Shown here: in pieces, positions 12,627 to 22,611 of the stretch
How positions within the stretch are numbered: the first letter of the stretch is position 1
Layout: each line of letters opens with the position of its first letter
Source of the DNA: Dichomitus squalens LYAD-421 SS1
Taxonomy: Eukaryota > Basidiomycota > Agaricomycetes > Polyporales > Polyporaceae
Assembly: GCF_000275845.1 (NCBI RefSeq)
Contig: NW_006766943.1
Coordinates: forward strand, 128,002 to 192,001
Length of the DNA stretch: 64,000 nt
Direction: 5' to 3'
Notes under the pieces: model-generated
Told to the model about the DNA's origin: nothing
Databases searched by the model: none
The model's input: only the letters and a program-made list of their open reading frames with translations
Position numbers and translations under genes: made by a program

Positions 12627-13094
12627 ATGGGCTGTGACGGGCGTCTATCGAAGGAATACCGTACTGCGCTACTGAAGGGAGCTCTTTTGCGACAAATGGC
12701 GTACATTATGGAGAGGATCAAGGAGTGCTCTTGCTCCCACTGGCACACGTACTTGGCATCGTTCCTTGAGCTTGTGTACGATGTGCCCAAGTCTAGTATC
12801 GATACCGGACATGAGGCACAAACAAGGTTAGGATTGCATGTCGAATCGCGCAACACGGGACCAGGATCGTGCAGAGATATGGAGGCTATACAAGGCGACT
12901 TCGACGAGGGACGGACTGCGGAGGCGCATACATCCATCACGGTGAAACAATTGATGCCGAGGGATAGGCCGAATATCCAAGCCATCCAGGCCTGCTTGAT
13001 GTCACCAGTGACGAATGTACGCCTTCCGTTCCTCGATCGTATACAAAGTCCAGAGTTGCGCCGAACAATTAATGACAGGTCCACGCCGTCATAG
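12627..13094 (+). CDS. Possible small protein, unknown
   Basis: An ATG-started open frame of 155 codons lies between the UTP3 promoter and the MRPL20 3' end. Composition is not strongly biased and the N-terminal half could form helix (LLKGALLRQMAYIMERIKEC). I recognise no domain, and a minus-strand frame of similar length overlaps it, so chance openness is quite possible. If transcribed it would share a divergent promoter with UTP3. Confidence 0.2.
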   Translation: MGCDGRLSKEYRTALLKGALLRQMAYIMERIKECSCSHWHTYLASFLELVYDVPKSSIDTGHEAQTRLGLHVESRNTGPGSCRDMEAIQGDFDEGRTAEAHTSITVKQLMPRDRPNIQAIQACLMSPVTNVRLPFLDRIQSPELRRTINDRSTPS

Positions 13095-13306
13095 CGTATT
13101 GCATGGGAATAGGAATATTGAACGATAGTATACGCGTGGATTACGGATGACGTGAAAACACGAAGGCCCGGTAACGGCGTGGCATGCTAGAAGGCGAAAA
13201 TGCCCATCGCGTGAGCCTCCGAACAACAAGTACTCGGGACGCCAGAATATACGTACCTCCTCGAACATTCCACCGTCCCGACGCTGACCCGCGGAGCGCG
13301 AAGGCT

Positions 13307-13849
13307 CTACCAAAACTCCTTGCGCTTTTTCCGAATATCCACGCTCAACGACTTCCTCTCCCCCCACTTGGCGCGATTTGCGGCATGCTCTTCCTCCGCC
13401 GTCTCCTTCGCCTTCCTCCTGTCGGGACCCTTGAGCGACGTGATCTTGCCCACAAACCACGGCGTGCAATTAAACTCTTTTGCTAGCCTCCCACGCGTCC
13501 ATGTTGTCGGGTCCTCCCTGCGCAGCTGACGGATGCGCGCGACGTCCTCATCTGAGAGACGCGGCTTCTCTTCGTGCTGCTTGCTGAATGTGGGAGGTAG
13601 GTCCCCCGTGGTAGAGAACCCGGAAGACTTGAGGAGCGGCGACGCAGGTGAAGTTGTATATGATAGCGGCGAAGGGGCGGTCGGGGGAGGTCGATGGATG
13701 AACGTTACATTCTCCTGGAGCTCGGCGTAGGTGGCATGGGGATTGTCCCGGAGGGGATCAGGGGCGCGATATGGTGGCCTTTCCGGGAGTCGCGTCGCAT
13801 ATGAGCGAGAGGAGAACCTCAGCGACGGGAGAGACAGTCGAGGAGGCAT
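13307..13849 (-). CDS. MRPL20: Mitochondrial ribosomal protein mL58 (yeast MRPL20 family)
   Basis: Fungus-specific protein of the mitochondrial large ribosomal subunit. Single exon, 180 aa from the ATG at 13847-13849; the open frame extends upstream but without an ATG. Residues 1-20 (MPPRLSLPSLRFSSRSYATR) are a classic mitochondrial presequence. The family core follows: PLRDNPHATYAELQENVTFI, PPTFS, then the helical LSDEDVARIRQLRREDPTTW and TRGRLAKEFNCTPWFVGKIT. A very basic tail with RKAKETAEEEHAANRAKWGE and RKKRKEFW closes it. Assignment rests on the L/S-x-E-x-I-x-x-x-R-x-x-D-P and K-F-x-x-S/T-x-x-F-V pattern known from MRPL20 proteins. It is tandem with UTP3 on the same strand but 0.8 kb away. 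Confidence 0.88.
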   Translation of the reverse strand: MPPRLSLPSLRFSSRSYATRLPERPPYRAPDPLRDNPHATYAELQENVTFIHRPPPTAPSPLSYTTSPASPLLKSSGFSTTGDLPPTFSKQHEEKPRLSDEDVARIRQLRREDPTTWTRGRLAKEFNCTPWFVGKITSLKGPDRRKAKETAEEEHAANRAKWGERKSLSVDIRKKRKEFW

Positions 13850-15037
13850 GGCCGGCGAGGACGAGATGTTGAGCGCTGCTCTCGACAAGCCCTGTGGTGG
13901 CAAGTTTCTGTCACGGGGTCACACCGTCGCCAAAGGGTCGGGTGCACGTGCTTGACTTACCATGTGGCAAGTGCCGTGCTTCGAATCCGACTTGGGCATA
14001 TTTGTTTTCCTTTGAATCACTCAATGCCAGGCACCCGTTGCGGGGCAGATGTGTCTCGCCAGATATCTGACCCCTGGAACCTTGTTCCTTAACCATCCTC
14101 TGGCCTCTGTCCAGAGAAATTCGTTCGGGCTTCCGTGCTGCACCTAGGCTTGTTGCCTCAAACGTCTTAGCGGCGCCTGCTTGATTCTGGCCTCGATCCA
14201 ATTCTTCTTTGCTCCACAACTATATGTCTCCTCCTACCAGGCTTCGTCACGGCCAAGACACGTATCCGCATTTGTCACCGGAGCACTGATGTTCACTATA
14301 GTTTGTGGAGTGTGAGTTTTTGCACTCGCTTCTAGGCTCTTGCACCTGTAGACCACGCCGGTACAGTAAATACTACTGGGTGCGAGTGCGTCATCAACCT
14401 GTGGAATTCGACTCGTCGAGCCCTTCGGTCGATCAAACACTCCGGGGCCCAGTGACCTCCATCCGTCGTATTGAAACGCATTTAGGGCGACCGTGGACAG
14501 CTGAAACCTCGTACACTGCACCAGCTGCGTCGGCTCAGCTGCGCAAGATGGGCAAGAGGTCCGGCGGCGGATCCCGATGGACGGTAGCCTGGGCAGGCGC
14601 ACGGATTGGGCGATGACGTAGGTGCTCCGCTCGGGCTGCTATAGGCTGGTGGTGGGAGCCCCGTGAGCGAGTGCGTAATGGGAAGGATATGCCCATTCCC
14701 GTCCCCGGCGTTCGTGTCCAGAATCGCCCGCCGTGCTTCAATTTTCGCTTCTAGAACGCACGTCGTATATCGTACACTTGCGCACCTTCCGTTATATGGC
14801 CAATCTGTCTCTGTTCCTGCTCCTTGCTTCTGCCCAAACCTCCCCTGCTCCCCTCCTACCTTCGTCTTCCCCGCCCACCCCGCTGTCGCCCCTCCATCTC
14901 ACAGGGCACTCGTAGGCTATCTGTCAACGACCGCCACTTCCCCCGATCCCCGCTCTACAGCGACCGCTCCCTCCAAGTCCGACGTGCCTGTCACTGGGCC
15001 TGGTCTCACTTGCTCCCCCCCCTCGTCGCCCAAGACA
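13850..15037. other. Intergenic region
   Basis: Upstream of MRPL20 and the small + strand gene. I find no conserved frame. A B-box-like TTCGAATCC near 13980 was inspected for a tRNA and does not fold into one. Pyrimidine-rich tracts at 14820-15030 resemble a basidiomycete promoter/5' UTR for the following gene. Confidence 0.4.
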
Positions 15038-15280
15038 ATGAACCGAGACATGGCGCACGCCCCTGCCAACGCCCCCGCCCACTACGCCCTCCTCGCGTAT
15101 GCCCAGGAGATGCACCAGTACACGCTCGAGCTCTGGACGGAGCTCAGCAACAAGCTCGACGCCCAAGGCCGCCCCGCAGCGACCCCCACTCGGGATCTGC
15201 CCAGGAACGTGTATGAGCAACTGCCTCAAGGCGGCGCGTCCCCGGACGACACCGACGCCGAATCGCCGCAGGACGAATAG
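15038..15280 (+). CDS. Small hypothetical protein (80 aa)
   Basis: ATG at 15038 opens an 80-codon frame in C-rich, strongly codon-biased sequence, preceded by a CT-rich leader as seen before other genes here. The protein has an amphipathic middle (HYALLAYAQEMHQYTLELWT, ELSNKLDAQG) and an acidic C-terminus (SPDDTDAESPQDE). No domain is recognised. The frame stays open 125 codons upstream of this ATG without another well-placed ATG, so a longer N-terminus through an upstream exon is possible. Codon bias, rather than homology, is the reason for calling it. Confidence 0.45.
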   Translation: MNRDMAHAPANAPAHYALLAYAQEMHQYTLELWTELSNKLDAQGRPAATPTRDLPRNVYEQLPQGGASPDDTDAESPQDE

Positions 15281-16176
15281 AGGCGGGTCTCATTCTGTCC
15301 TGGACTTCGCCGTCTCTGATGTAACACGTCGTAGATCGAGTCCAGCAACTCAACCGGTGGGCCTCATATTTATCATCCATGCACCACACATATCCCTCGT
15401 GTCCTCTGCCCTCTGTACGTGTGAACCTTTTCTGCTTGCGTTCCGATTCTGTCGCTTACGTCCTCCTGTCGTTCGATAGCTACTCTGCACAGCGAGTTTT
15501 CTCCTGTATCAGCAAAATCCAACTACCACGACCGCGGTCGGTGTAGGTTTATCGTATGTTGTACATTAAGGATGGCCAGGGTTGGCCGTTATGACACCCT
15601 ATCTAGCGCATGGGTGGTTTTAGGTTTTCGGGCGCTGTAGGCTCGCACGCTCACCACAGAATATGGCACAAATCTCTCCCCTTCTACTCTGGATTATGCA
15701 GGAGGCACTCCTACATGCTGTTCCTAACAAGTCCGTGATGATGTATGATATCTTCTCTGCACACGCACTCGTGAGGCGGGTGGCCAATACTTACATTATG
15801 GGCGGGAAACTGCTCTATCACGAGTGGACACGAGACGTAAACGAGCAGGAGATAGATGCCAAACACCGCTGCGGATGCTATATAACCTATGACGGAGGGC
15901 CTATTTCTGGTACGGTTTTCTGCTGACGACAGTTTGCCTTGGCTGAAACAAACGTTGCCCATGACCGCATCCAATGACCAGCGTCGAACGCACCTGGTAA
16001 GTCTCGGACGCACGCCATTTCTTACTGCCGTTGTCCAACGGCGCGACGTAGCAGTAAGCCCACCGCATTGCACAGCGTATGCGTCACCCTCGCTCCATCA
16101 CCGCCTTCTATCCATCTATCCTTGTGCTTCTAGGGGCTTTCCGGAGCCAAAGCCACTCGTCGGGGGCGATGGCTGC
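15281..16176. other. Intergenic, convergent
   Basis: Lies between the small + strand gene and the 3' end of the GST gene. Short frames on both strands lack family features; nothing else seen. Confidence 0.4.
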
Positions 16177-17402
16177 CTAGGGCACCTGCATCCCGGACTT
16201 GACCGCAGGACGCTCGGCCGTACGCTCGAGCCATGCCTGGTGGAAGTCATCAGCCCCACAACCACCCACTCGCTAACCATGCCAGGATACGCGACCAACC
16301 TTGACGTGGGGCCACTCGTCCATGCTCTCGATCCCAGTAAAGCCGTGCGATTCGACCCTGGGGCAAAGGGAGTCAGCTCCGAGGTCATCGCGAAAGAAAA
16401 GAACGGCCCTCGCGGTGCTGAGCGAGAGTTCGCGACGCGGAGGGAACGCGCCTTACCAGGGAAACGCGTTGATATCTGCGATGCTGTACGCCCCGCGGCC
16501 GGTGCCCGCGAGCCAGTCGCGCCCGCGGAGACGGATGTCGAGCACGCCGTACAGCCGCTTCGTCTCCGTCAAATAACCTGCAGCGTTCTGGAAGTGAGTC
16601 TGTCTGGCGGGCACGCGGCGGGAGGGGGAAGGGTGGCGCACGCTTTTTGGCATAGGGTATGTCTTCGGGCGCGGCCCTGAGGAAGTGATTGGCTGGAGGT
16701 GGTGGTCAGGCGCGGACGATGAATAGCGTCATTTGTTGCCGACGCATGGAGCCTGTGCTCACCTTGGCCCTGCATCGGTCCGATGCCACCGTGCTGCGAG
16801 GATCAAGAGGGGAGATTGGCGATTGTGAGCGGCCTGGAGGGCAGGGACAGGTGACCAGGGGACGTACTGAGAAGAATATCCACTGCAGCATCTCGCTGTA
16901 CTCGTCAGGCCGCGTGCGCGGGTCGAATGAGAACTTGAGCTGGGAATCGTAGTGCTGCTCGAGGTAGAGGAGGATCGCTGCGCTCTCGAAGACTGTGAAG
17001 TTCTCTCGGTTGCTGTCTACCAGGACCGGGATGCGGCCGTTCGGGTTCATCTTGATGAACCATGGCTCCTTTTGCGTGTCTTTCCTGATGTCTATAGGAT
17101 GCACGCTGTTGAGAAGTCAGGGCAGCGAGCAAACATAATGATCAGCCCGACACGTACTCATATTTCAGACCGTACTGTTCCTTCATTTCCTCAAGCAGGA
17201 GCGAGACCTTCCGGCCGTTAGGGGTCGGGGCCGTGTACAACTGCAGCGGCTTGCTAGACGGCGACGTTGCGGTGGAATACCGGCTGGTTTGCGCCGAGCG
17301 ACATCCCCGCGGGGATTGCGCTTGCTTCGGTGCGCTGGCAGCCTGCGCCCCGACGCGTCTCGACATGGGCGGGCGGATAACAGAATGTATCAGTGACGTC
17401 AT
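16177..17402 (-). CDS. Ure2-type glutathione S-transferase
   Basis: Conjugates or reduces electrophiles with glutathione. Seven exons: 17158-17402, 16868-17105, 16763-16793, 16642-16692, 16457-16577, 16300-16357 and 16177-16236, all phase-consistent, 267 aa. The thioredoxin-like N-domain begins near residue 50: [20 protein letters not shown], then [31 protein letters not shown] and the glutathione-contacting [15 protein letters not shown]. The helical C-domain has [60 protein letters not shown] and a final [18 protein letters not shown]. The roughly 48 residues before the GST fold are basic and Ser/Ala/Thr-rich ([29 protein letters not shown]), which resembles a mitochondrial presequence; that localisation is inference. 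A second Met 12 codons in could give a shorter leader. Confidence 0.9.
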
Positions 17403-17685
17403 CGCTTGATGAATGTCCGGCTGAGAAGAGAGAGAACTGATGGTGATAATTGGTTAATTGAGAGCTCAGACACAACAATAGCCGGAATGAATCTGACCCA
17501 AATTGAAGAGGCAGCCTTCGCGCTGCGTCGTCAAGAACCGCGAAGCAGGGAAGCAGGCAAAGTTTTTGTAGGACGCGGGAGTCGGCGTCTACTGCATCAA
17601 TCGGCCTGGAAATGATGACCAACGGTCTCTGTCAGCTTCAGCAGACTCACATCACACAAGCAGTCAAATCCTATCAAGTAAGCAC
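17403..17685. other. Promoter side of GST gene, left flank of transposon
   Basis: 283 bp between the GST start and the target-site duplication. No gene. The transposon therefore inserted close upstream of the GST promoter. Confidence 0.5.
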
Positions 17686-17693
17686 CCCGCTGG
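17686..17693. repeat. Left target-site duplication (8 bp)
   Basis: CCCGCTGG directly precedes the element end CAGTGTTG. The identical octamer is found at 28041-28048 immediately after the other end. Confidence 0.85.
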
Positions 17694-17830
17694 CAGTGTT
17701 GTTATGGGTCAAGTCAAGGTCATGACCTTTTCGTCAAGTCATGACGCGATCGGTCAAGTCAAGCGGTCATGCCCAGTGAGAACCGTCCCTTTTCCCTACG
17801 TTTTGTGGCTTTTTCTAGCTGACATACAGA
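17694..17830. repeat. Left terminal/subterminal inverted repeat region
   Basis: Starts CAGTGTTGTTATG, then GGTCATGACC at 17718-17727, AGTCATGACG at 17737-17746 and a degenerate CGGTCATGCCC near 17764. Interspersed GGTCAAGTCAAG units add direct repetition. The segment 17771-17815 is mirrored at the other end. Such arrays are likely transposase binding sites (inference). Confidence 0.75.
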
Positions 17831-18060
17831 CAGATATCGCTAGAGATCGGTAGATATCGTAGGAGATAGGCAGATATCGCTACAAAAAGCCAATTGCCAT
17901 CACTCGTCTTTTCCCCTCGTTTTGTAGCGTTTCTGGTCGAGTATGGTCTATTCAGGTCTGTCGCGACATACAGGAAAAGACACAAAAAGGTACAATTCGA
18001 TACAAAAAGCCCACCGCGCGCACGCACCCGAACACGCACCCGAACACGCAGCGGCGCGCG

Positions 18061-18150
18061 CACCTGCACCTGCACCTGCACCTGCACCTGCACCCGCACC
18101 CGCACCCGCCCCCGCACCTGCACCTGCACCCGCACCCGCGTCCGCGTCCG
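18061..18150. repeat. Hexamer minisatellite (CACCTG/CACCCG)n
   Basis: About fifteen tandem hexamers, starting as CACCTG and grading into CACCCG and GCGTCC variants, lie in the left subterminal part of the element. Plus-strand reading gives an Ala-Pro run, which is why long frames appear here; there is no other evidence for coding. Confidence 0.9.
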
Positions 18151-18439
18151 CAACTGCACTCCACCTCCTCCCCGCGCACCGCACCCTCCGAAAGCTACAT
18201 CCTACCATGTGTGTCCACCAGTATTCGCTGTCCCCGATTGCACGTATCCGGGGCAACAAGCATTTGTGCATCTGCCGTAATTCACACCTCTGTGGCGCGT
18301 TCATTTTGTATACCAGATAGTTAGCCCAGATATGCACTCGCAAACAGCCCATGACGCACCTACTCTTGCCAGTGCACAGAACTCAGACTATCCTTTCTCA
18401 GCCTCTCAGATATTCTGTGCAGGCTCGCGTTTTTAGCCC

Positions 18440-20899
18440 TTAGGATGTATGAGAGCAGGGACGTGTGCGCACCGCATTTTTGGGACCTCCCTTCTTGCAC
18501 GGCGCAGCTTCCAAATCGCCATCGAGTCGAATGTATTTCTGGGCGACATTTGAGTCAGCGTGCTCACATCTGTAGCCGTCACAAAGCACTTACGTGCCGC
18601 ATGTTTTGCGTTGGGATCCTCTCCTTGTAAAAGGTGTCGAATTGCGTCTCCGTGCCCTCGGGATTGCGAGATTTCCAGATTCTGGCACACAGATCTCTAC
18701 AAGGCAACATCAGTATATAATGATAACGAAATTGGGGCACGCACTTCGGCTTTGTCTTCGACGGTGTGGGGGGCCAGACACGCGGCAGAGCATCTGGTTT
18801 TGATGCGTTGATGGCTGTGGTGTCAACAGCGTTCGAGGGACCGGGACTGGGGCGAGGCGAGGGAGAAGGGGGGTTTGAATCACCATTGGGCGAGGGCCCC
18901 AATGTTGCCCACATATCGGCCCTGTAAGAACACGACATGAAATGTCAGATTCGTGCAAGACGATGTGAAACGCGCTTACAGCGGGTCCGGAATCTGCGAA
19001 TTGTGCCCAAGCGCAATCACGGTCAAGTTCAGTACACATTATTGACATCGATACATACAATGATCCGACTCTTGGGTGCCTGGGGACCATCGGACACATT
19101 GCCAAGCCCATGGGTTGCCACACTTTCGAATCCGGACTGCGTGTCAGTGCGAGCGGCATTGAACGTTGCGCACACGTCGGCAAGGGCGTTTGCCAAGAGG
19201 GGGGAGCTGCTCTGCTCAGCGTGGGCAGACTCCTGAGCCAGGATGTCGTTACGTGCGATGGGGTCGAGGGCACACGTGGATTCTTCTATGCCTGGGGAGT
19301 CATGAGGCGATGGTATAGCAGCGCTCTCAGGGACGACGAGTGCATTGTTATCTTGCCCGCTGGGAATCGTCGATGGCCCGGCAATCTGGATGAAAACATC
19401 GTCAGAATCCATCAATACGACCTGGCGGGGCTAACAGACGAACATCCCGTTCTGCTGACTGAGAGGGCATTCGGAAGGGTGCGTCGTCGAGGTTCATTGC
19501 AATAGAGCTATCAGGCGGAATGTCTCCGCGGGAGTGTGCACAGTGTTAGTGGGACGTCGTCTGAACCACGGCAGGGCTGTCAATTTACCTCGGGTGCGTT
19601 TTTTGCTTCCCCGGCTGGATTTTTTCTTGAGAGACTTGTTCTTGCGCCTGAGGCTGCCGGCGAACTGTGAGTAGACGTCAATAGCAATCTGCTCGACCTT
19701 CCAGTCGAAGTCGTTGAGTTGTAGTTCCGGAAAGCACTCGTACATGTGCTTATACAGCGCTGTCTTCATCTCCACAGAGGCCCCTGCCTTCCAAGTCTCC
19801 GGGAGGTCGTCGCGGCCTCGCAACCAAGCCCGCATTTCTGAACGAATTGCAGATGCACGGTCGCCGTCAATCGGGTTGCCGTGTGCGTCAATAACGAACT
19901 GCATCGTGACGTTTTCGTTCGAAATTCTGAGGCGCGTGGGGCCCTTGCGGCCCTTCGTGGCACCCAGGACTGTTACATCGTCTGCTCTCCTGTAGTCATC
20001 GAACTTTCTTTTGGTCCAGTACTTAGCCTATAATTTGCGGAGATGAATCTACGGCACGGCAAAATAAAATGGTAGAGTACATGCCGCGTGAGGATAGTCC
20101 TGCTCACGTCGAGGTACGACCAAGATCTTCCCATCAGGACCACGCTCTGGAAAGGCATCAGTAGCGTTTGGGTGGGCGGGAGGCGGTGTTGACCAAAACA
20201 ATGGTGTGCCTGGTGTGAGTATATGCGCATATGTGCATTTAGTATATACATGAGGAAATGCCACTGGACCGCTCACTGGGGTTCAAGGGATCAGGTTGGC
20301 TTGCAGACGACGTTAGCATAGTCCCTGGCAAGGGCGAGCCTTCTGATGGCCCCGAAGGCACATGGCTTCCAAGGGGCATCGTCTGCAGACATTCGACACT
20401 ATGTATTTGAATTAGCAGGGCCCGTGACATCACAATTGAGACGATATACTCTTGACTAAGACGTTGAGACAATGAGACAACATGAGAGACAGTCCGACAG
20501 TAAGAGCGATACATTGACCTACTCAATGCCATGACTACGGAGCATAGCCTTAAGGTGAGCGATTTCGGCTCGCGTCTGAGCCAATTCGGAAGAGGAGGGT
20601 GCGCGATGGCTTCCCGAGTTCTATGGATGTACAGGGCAGTGCGCGAGGCGCTGCGCACACGAGGATGACACTTACCTCTGATCCAGCGTCGGGCAAGGGG
20701 TTTCGGGTGCCAATAATTCTCCTTAAAGGAGACTCAAATGTCTCATGAATGTTTTTGATGAGTATATGCGTTATCAAGTGAGATGAGCAGCGTGACATAC
20801 CGAGCAGGGCACTTCAAATGGGGTACTGAGCTCACGGTGGGTAGCGTCTGGATGGCTGAGTGATCGTGCGATTGTGCTCCCAGTCGGGGTCAAAAACAT
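18440..20899 (-). CDS. Transposon-borne TnpA-like protein (putative)
   Basis: Multi-exon gene on the same strand as the transposase. The best-supported exon, 19589-20027, encodes AKYWTKRKFDDYRRADDVTV, GATKGRKGPTRLR, MQFVIDAHGNPIDG, DDLPETWKAG and DWKVEQIAIDVYSQF, then a Lys/Arg-rich segment (SLRRKNKSLKKKSSRGSKKR) that looks like a nuclear signal. Upstream exons give a start at 20899 (MFLTPTGSTIARSLS), a short helix ELAQTRAEIAHLKAMLRSHG and a Ser/Pro linker. Downstream exons run to the TAA at 18440-18442 and include RDLCARIWKSRNPEGTETQF. The layout KGPTR, then an IxFxxxGxPxG-like strand, then DDLPxTW and a helix recalls the plant transposase_24/TnpA partner of CACTA elements; this is pattern-level similarity only. 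Small exons at both ends are less certain than the main one. Confidence 0.6.
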
Positions 20900-21107
20900 T
20901 GTAATAACAGGCAGCAATATAGGGCAGGAATTGCCAGGGCAGGACAATGAGAGGGGGAGGGAAAGATGCTGGCAGCAGGATGCTCGATGCGCGTCGCAAA
21001 GCACGCGTCAGGTCACGTGATGGCGATGGCTCCCCGGCAAGGCAGTGAGAAGACGGCGTAGCGGCCTGTGGAGGATCGCATTCTCTCCATTACGCTCTCC
21101 TGTCAAC
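20900..21107. promoter_or_regulatory. Divergent promoter inside the transposon
   Basis: Only 208 bp separate the start of the TnpA-like gene (-) and the 265-aa gene (+), so the two probably share a bidirectional control region. It contains GGTCACGTGATGGC near 21011, an E-box-like CACGTG core related to the CACGTGAT found near both right-end repeat blocks. Confidence 0.45.
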
Positions 21108-21905
21108 ATGTCCACCGCCAAACTCCCCGAGGTCCTAATCATGGCATGGGGCTTGCAACAGAACATTCACAAACATCCCGAAGGGCACCGCAAGATGATT
21201 GTGACCAGCATACTCGCTTTGGCGACCACGGCTGCACGTCTAGCATGCCATCTGGCAGAGGACCGATGCACAGACACTATAGACACATATTGCGTTGTAC
21301 AGGCCCAAATCTCTCAAGGCACCAAGGGCGTCTTAAACGCATTGAGTAACGTTTTCGACTATTTCGAGGGCACATCAGCAGAGCTTCACTCAAACAGAGG
21401 GAATCCCACAGTAGACAGCGCCCGGCATAGCGCCCAGGGGCCGCCGTTAGGTCCTTCGATAGCTGCAGGCTTTCCTTCCGACCACCACATCGAAGGCGTC
21501 GCGGCCATGGGGCCATGTTTGGATCCCTCTCTTCTAAACCCACTTGCTGATACACTTGTTCCACCTCTCCTGATGGCACTCAAGGCACCGTTGCTTGAAT
21601 CGCTGGTGGTCCCACTGCGGATGTCGTTGGCTCAAGATCCTGCTCTTGTAGCTAGCCTTGTGGCGGCCCTGCACGGTCCTTTGGCTGACGAGCTACTGTC
21701 GCGCGAACCTCTAGTGTCTCTCTCTGGTCAGCAAACTTCTAGCAGTAATCAATTCGTTCCCCAGGTGTCCCCGGTGTCTTCGAAGGCTCTGGATCCTATC
21801 GCAACATCCTCCTCCGGATTTCGGGTGAAACATGGCTCTCGCACAGGAGAGGACAGTGCCCAGACGAAGAAGAAACGGATGCTCCCACCTTCGTGGCGTG
21901 ATTAG
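21108..21905 (+). CDS. Transposon cargo protein of unknown function (265 aa)
   Basis: Intronless ATG frame (21108-21110; the frame also extends upstream without an ATG). The N-terminal third is helical with conserved-looking Cys/His residues (AWGLQQNIHKHPEGHRKMIV, CHLAEDRCTDTIDTYC, GVLNALSNVFDYFEG). The centre is a run of hydrophobic heptad-like segments (ADTLVPPLLMALKAPLLESL, ALVASLVAALHGPLADELL). The C-terminus is Ser-rich and ends in TKKKRMLPPSWRD, a possible nuclear signal. I recognise no family. Its divergent pairing with the TnpA-like gene and lack of stops over 265 codons argue that it is a real accessory gene of the element, perhaps a DNA-binding or regulatory partner, but that is only context. 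Confidence 0.6.
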   Translation: MSTAKLPEVLIMAWGLQQNIHKHPEGHRKMIVTSILALATTAARLACHLAEDRCTDTIDTYCVVQAQISQGTKGVLNALSNVFDYFEGTSAELHSNRGNPTVDSARHSAQGPPLGPSIAAGFPSDHHIEGVAAMGPCLDPSLLNPLADTLVPPLLMALKAPLLESLVVPLRMSLAQDPALVASLVAALHGPLADELLSREPLVSLSGQQTSSSNQFVPQVSPVSSKALDPIATSSSGFRVKHGSRTGEDSAQTKKKRMLPPSWRD

Positions 21906-22130
21906 TAGAACTAGGGTGAGCAAGTTTGAGCACATACGTTTTCCAGCAGGTTTCTGACTCCATCGCAGACGGAGCCGTCGGAATCGCGCACACATACAAC
22001 GTAGAAACCTGAGTGTCACGCGCTCCCCTGGTTACCGCCGAACCTTATCTCGTTTTGTTCTGCTGCTGTGCTCGTCTTTGCCCTGTTTCGCCTTCGCTTC
22101 TTATCCTCTCTCTTGTGCTGTCCGCCCATC

Positions 22131-22580
22131 CGATGTCGCCTCAGCCCTCTGTTCAAGTTTTCGCCGTCTCGACGTCCATCCCTCGCTCTGCCTCGGCCAC
22201 GTCTTCGCTAGACCCGTTGCATATGGGCGTTCACATGTGAACGCCCATCTTCCCCCCGTCCGAGTCCGTGCTGTACCCAGCGTACCAAGCTTACCCAGGA
22301 CGCCAGAGATGCGCTCTTACGAACCCGTCACCCCTCGAAGGGATCCTGCTGCCTTCGGCTGGGGCACCCTGGTCGGCATCAGAGAAGTCGCCAGCGTGGG
22401 GTGCCCGTAACGACGACTACGAATTTGTGGCGCAGGAACGTGTTGACGAGGTCAAGGAGGAGGAAATGGTCGATGTAGAGAGGCCCGAGGACGAGAGGCA
22501 CTCAGGTAGCGCGTGGACAATGGAGGCAATCGCACACCAGACAAACATTTTGTCGAGCGCATGTGTATGTACCAACGATG
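22131..22580 (+). CDS. Possible small cargo gene, structure uncertain
   Basis: ATG at 22131 begins MSPQPSVQVFAVSTSI. A donor after the 26-bp palindrome could join to LPRTPEMRSYEPVTPRRDPA and then to an acidic exon ERVDEVKEEEMVDVERPEDE. The pieces have coding-like composition and plausible splice sites, but no family is recognised and the 3' end is not fixed. It converges on the transposase 3' end at 22612. Confidence 0.3.
22223..22248. repeat. Perfect 26-bp palindrome
   Basis: ATGGGCGTTCACA followed exactly by its reverse complement, with no spacer or mismatch. It lies inside the transposon within or beside the uncertain small + strand gene. It could be a dimeric protein-binding site or a cruciform/hairpin. 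Confidence 0.9.
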
Positions 22581-22611
22581 TAATACCGACTGTCATCATA
22601 TTGTCAAGAGT

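Noticed and set aside
12422..13084. 220-codon minus-strand frame overlapping the first exon of UTP3
   Set aside because: It runs through UTP3 coding sequence in another frame, has no recognised motif, and competes with the plus-strand frame.
13965..13990. B-box-like TTCGAATCC
   Set aside because: No A box at the right distance and no cloverleaf.
17694..17780. GTCATGAC repeats as a CRISPR-like array
   Set aside because: Units are short, irregularly spaced and palindromic, occur at transposon ends, and the genome is eukaryotic.
17894..18352. Open frames with Ala-Pro or Cys-Arg repeats on both strands
   Set aside because: Created by the hexamer repeat at 18061-18150; openness follows from the repeat.
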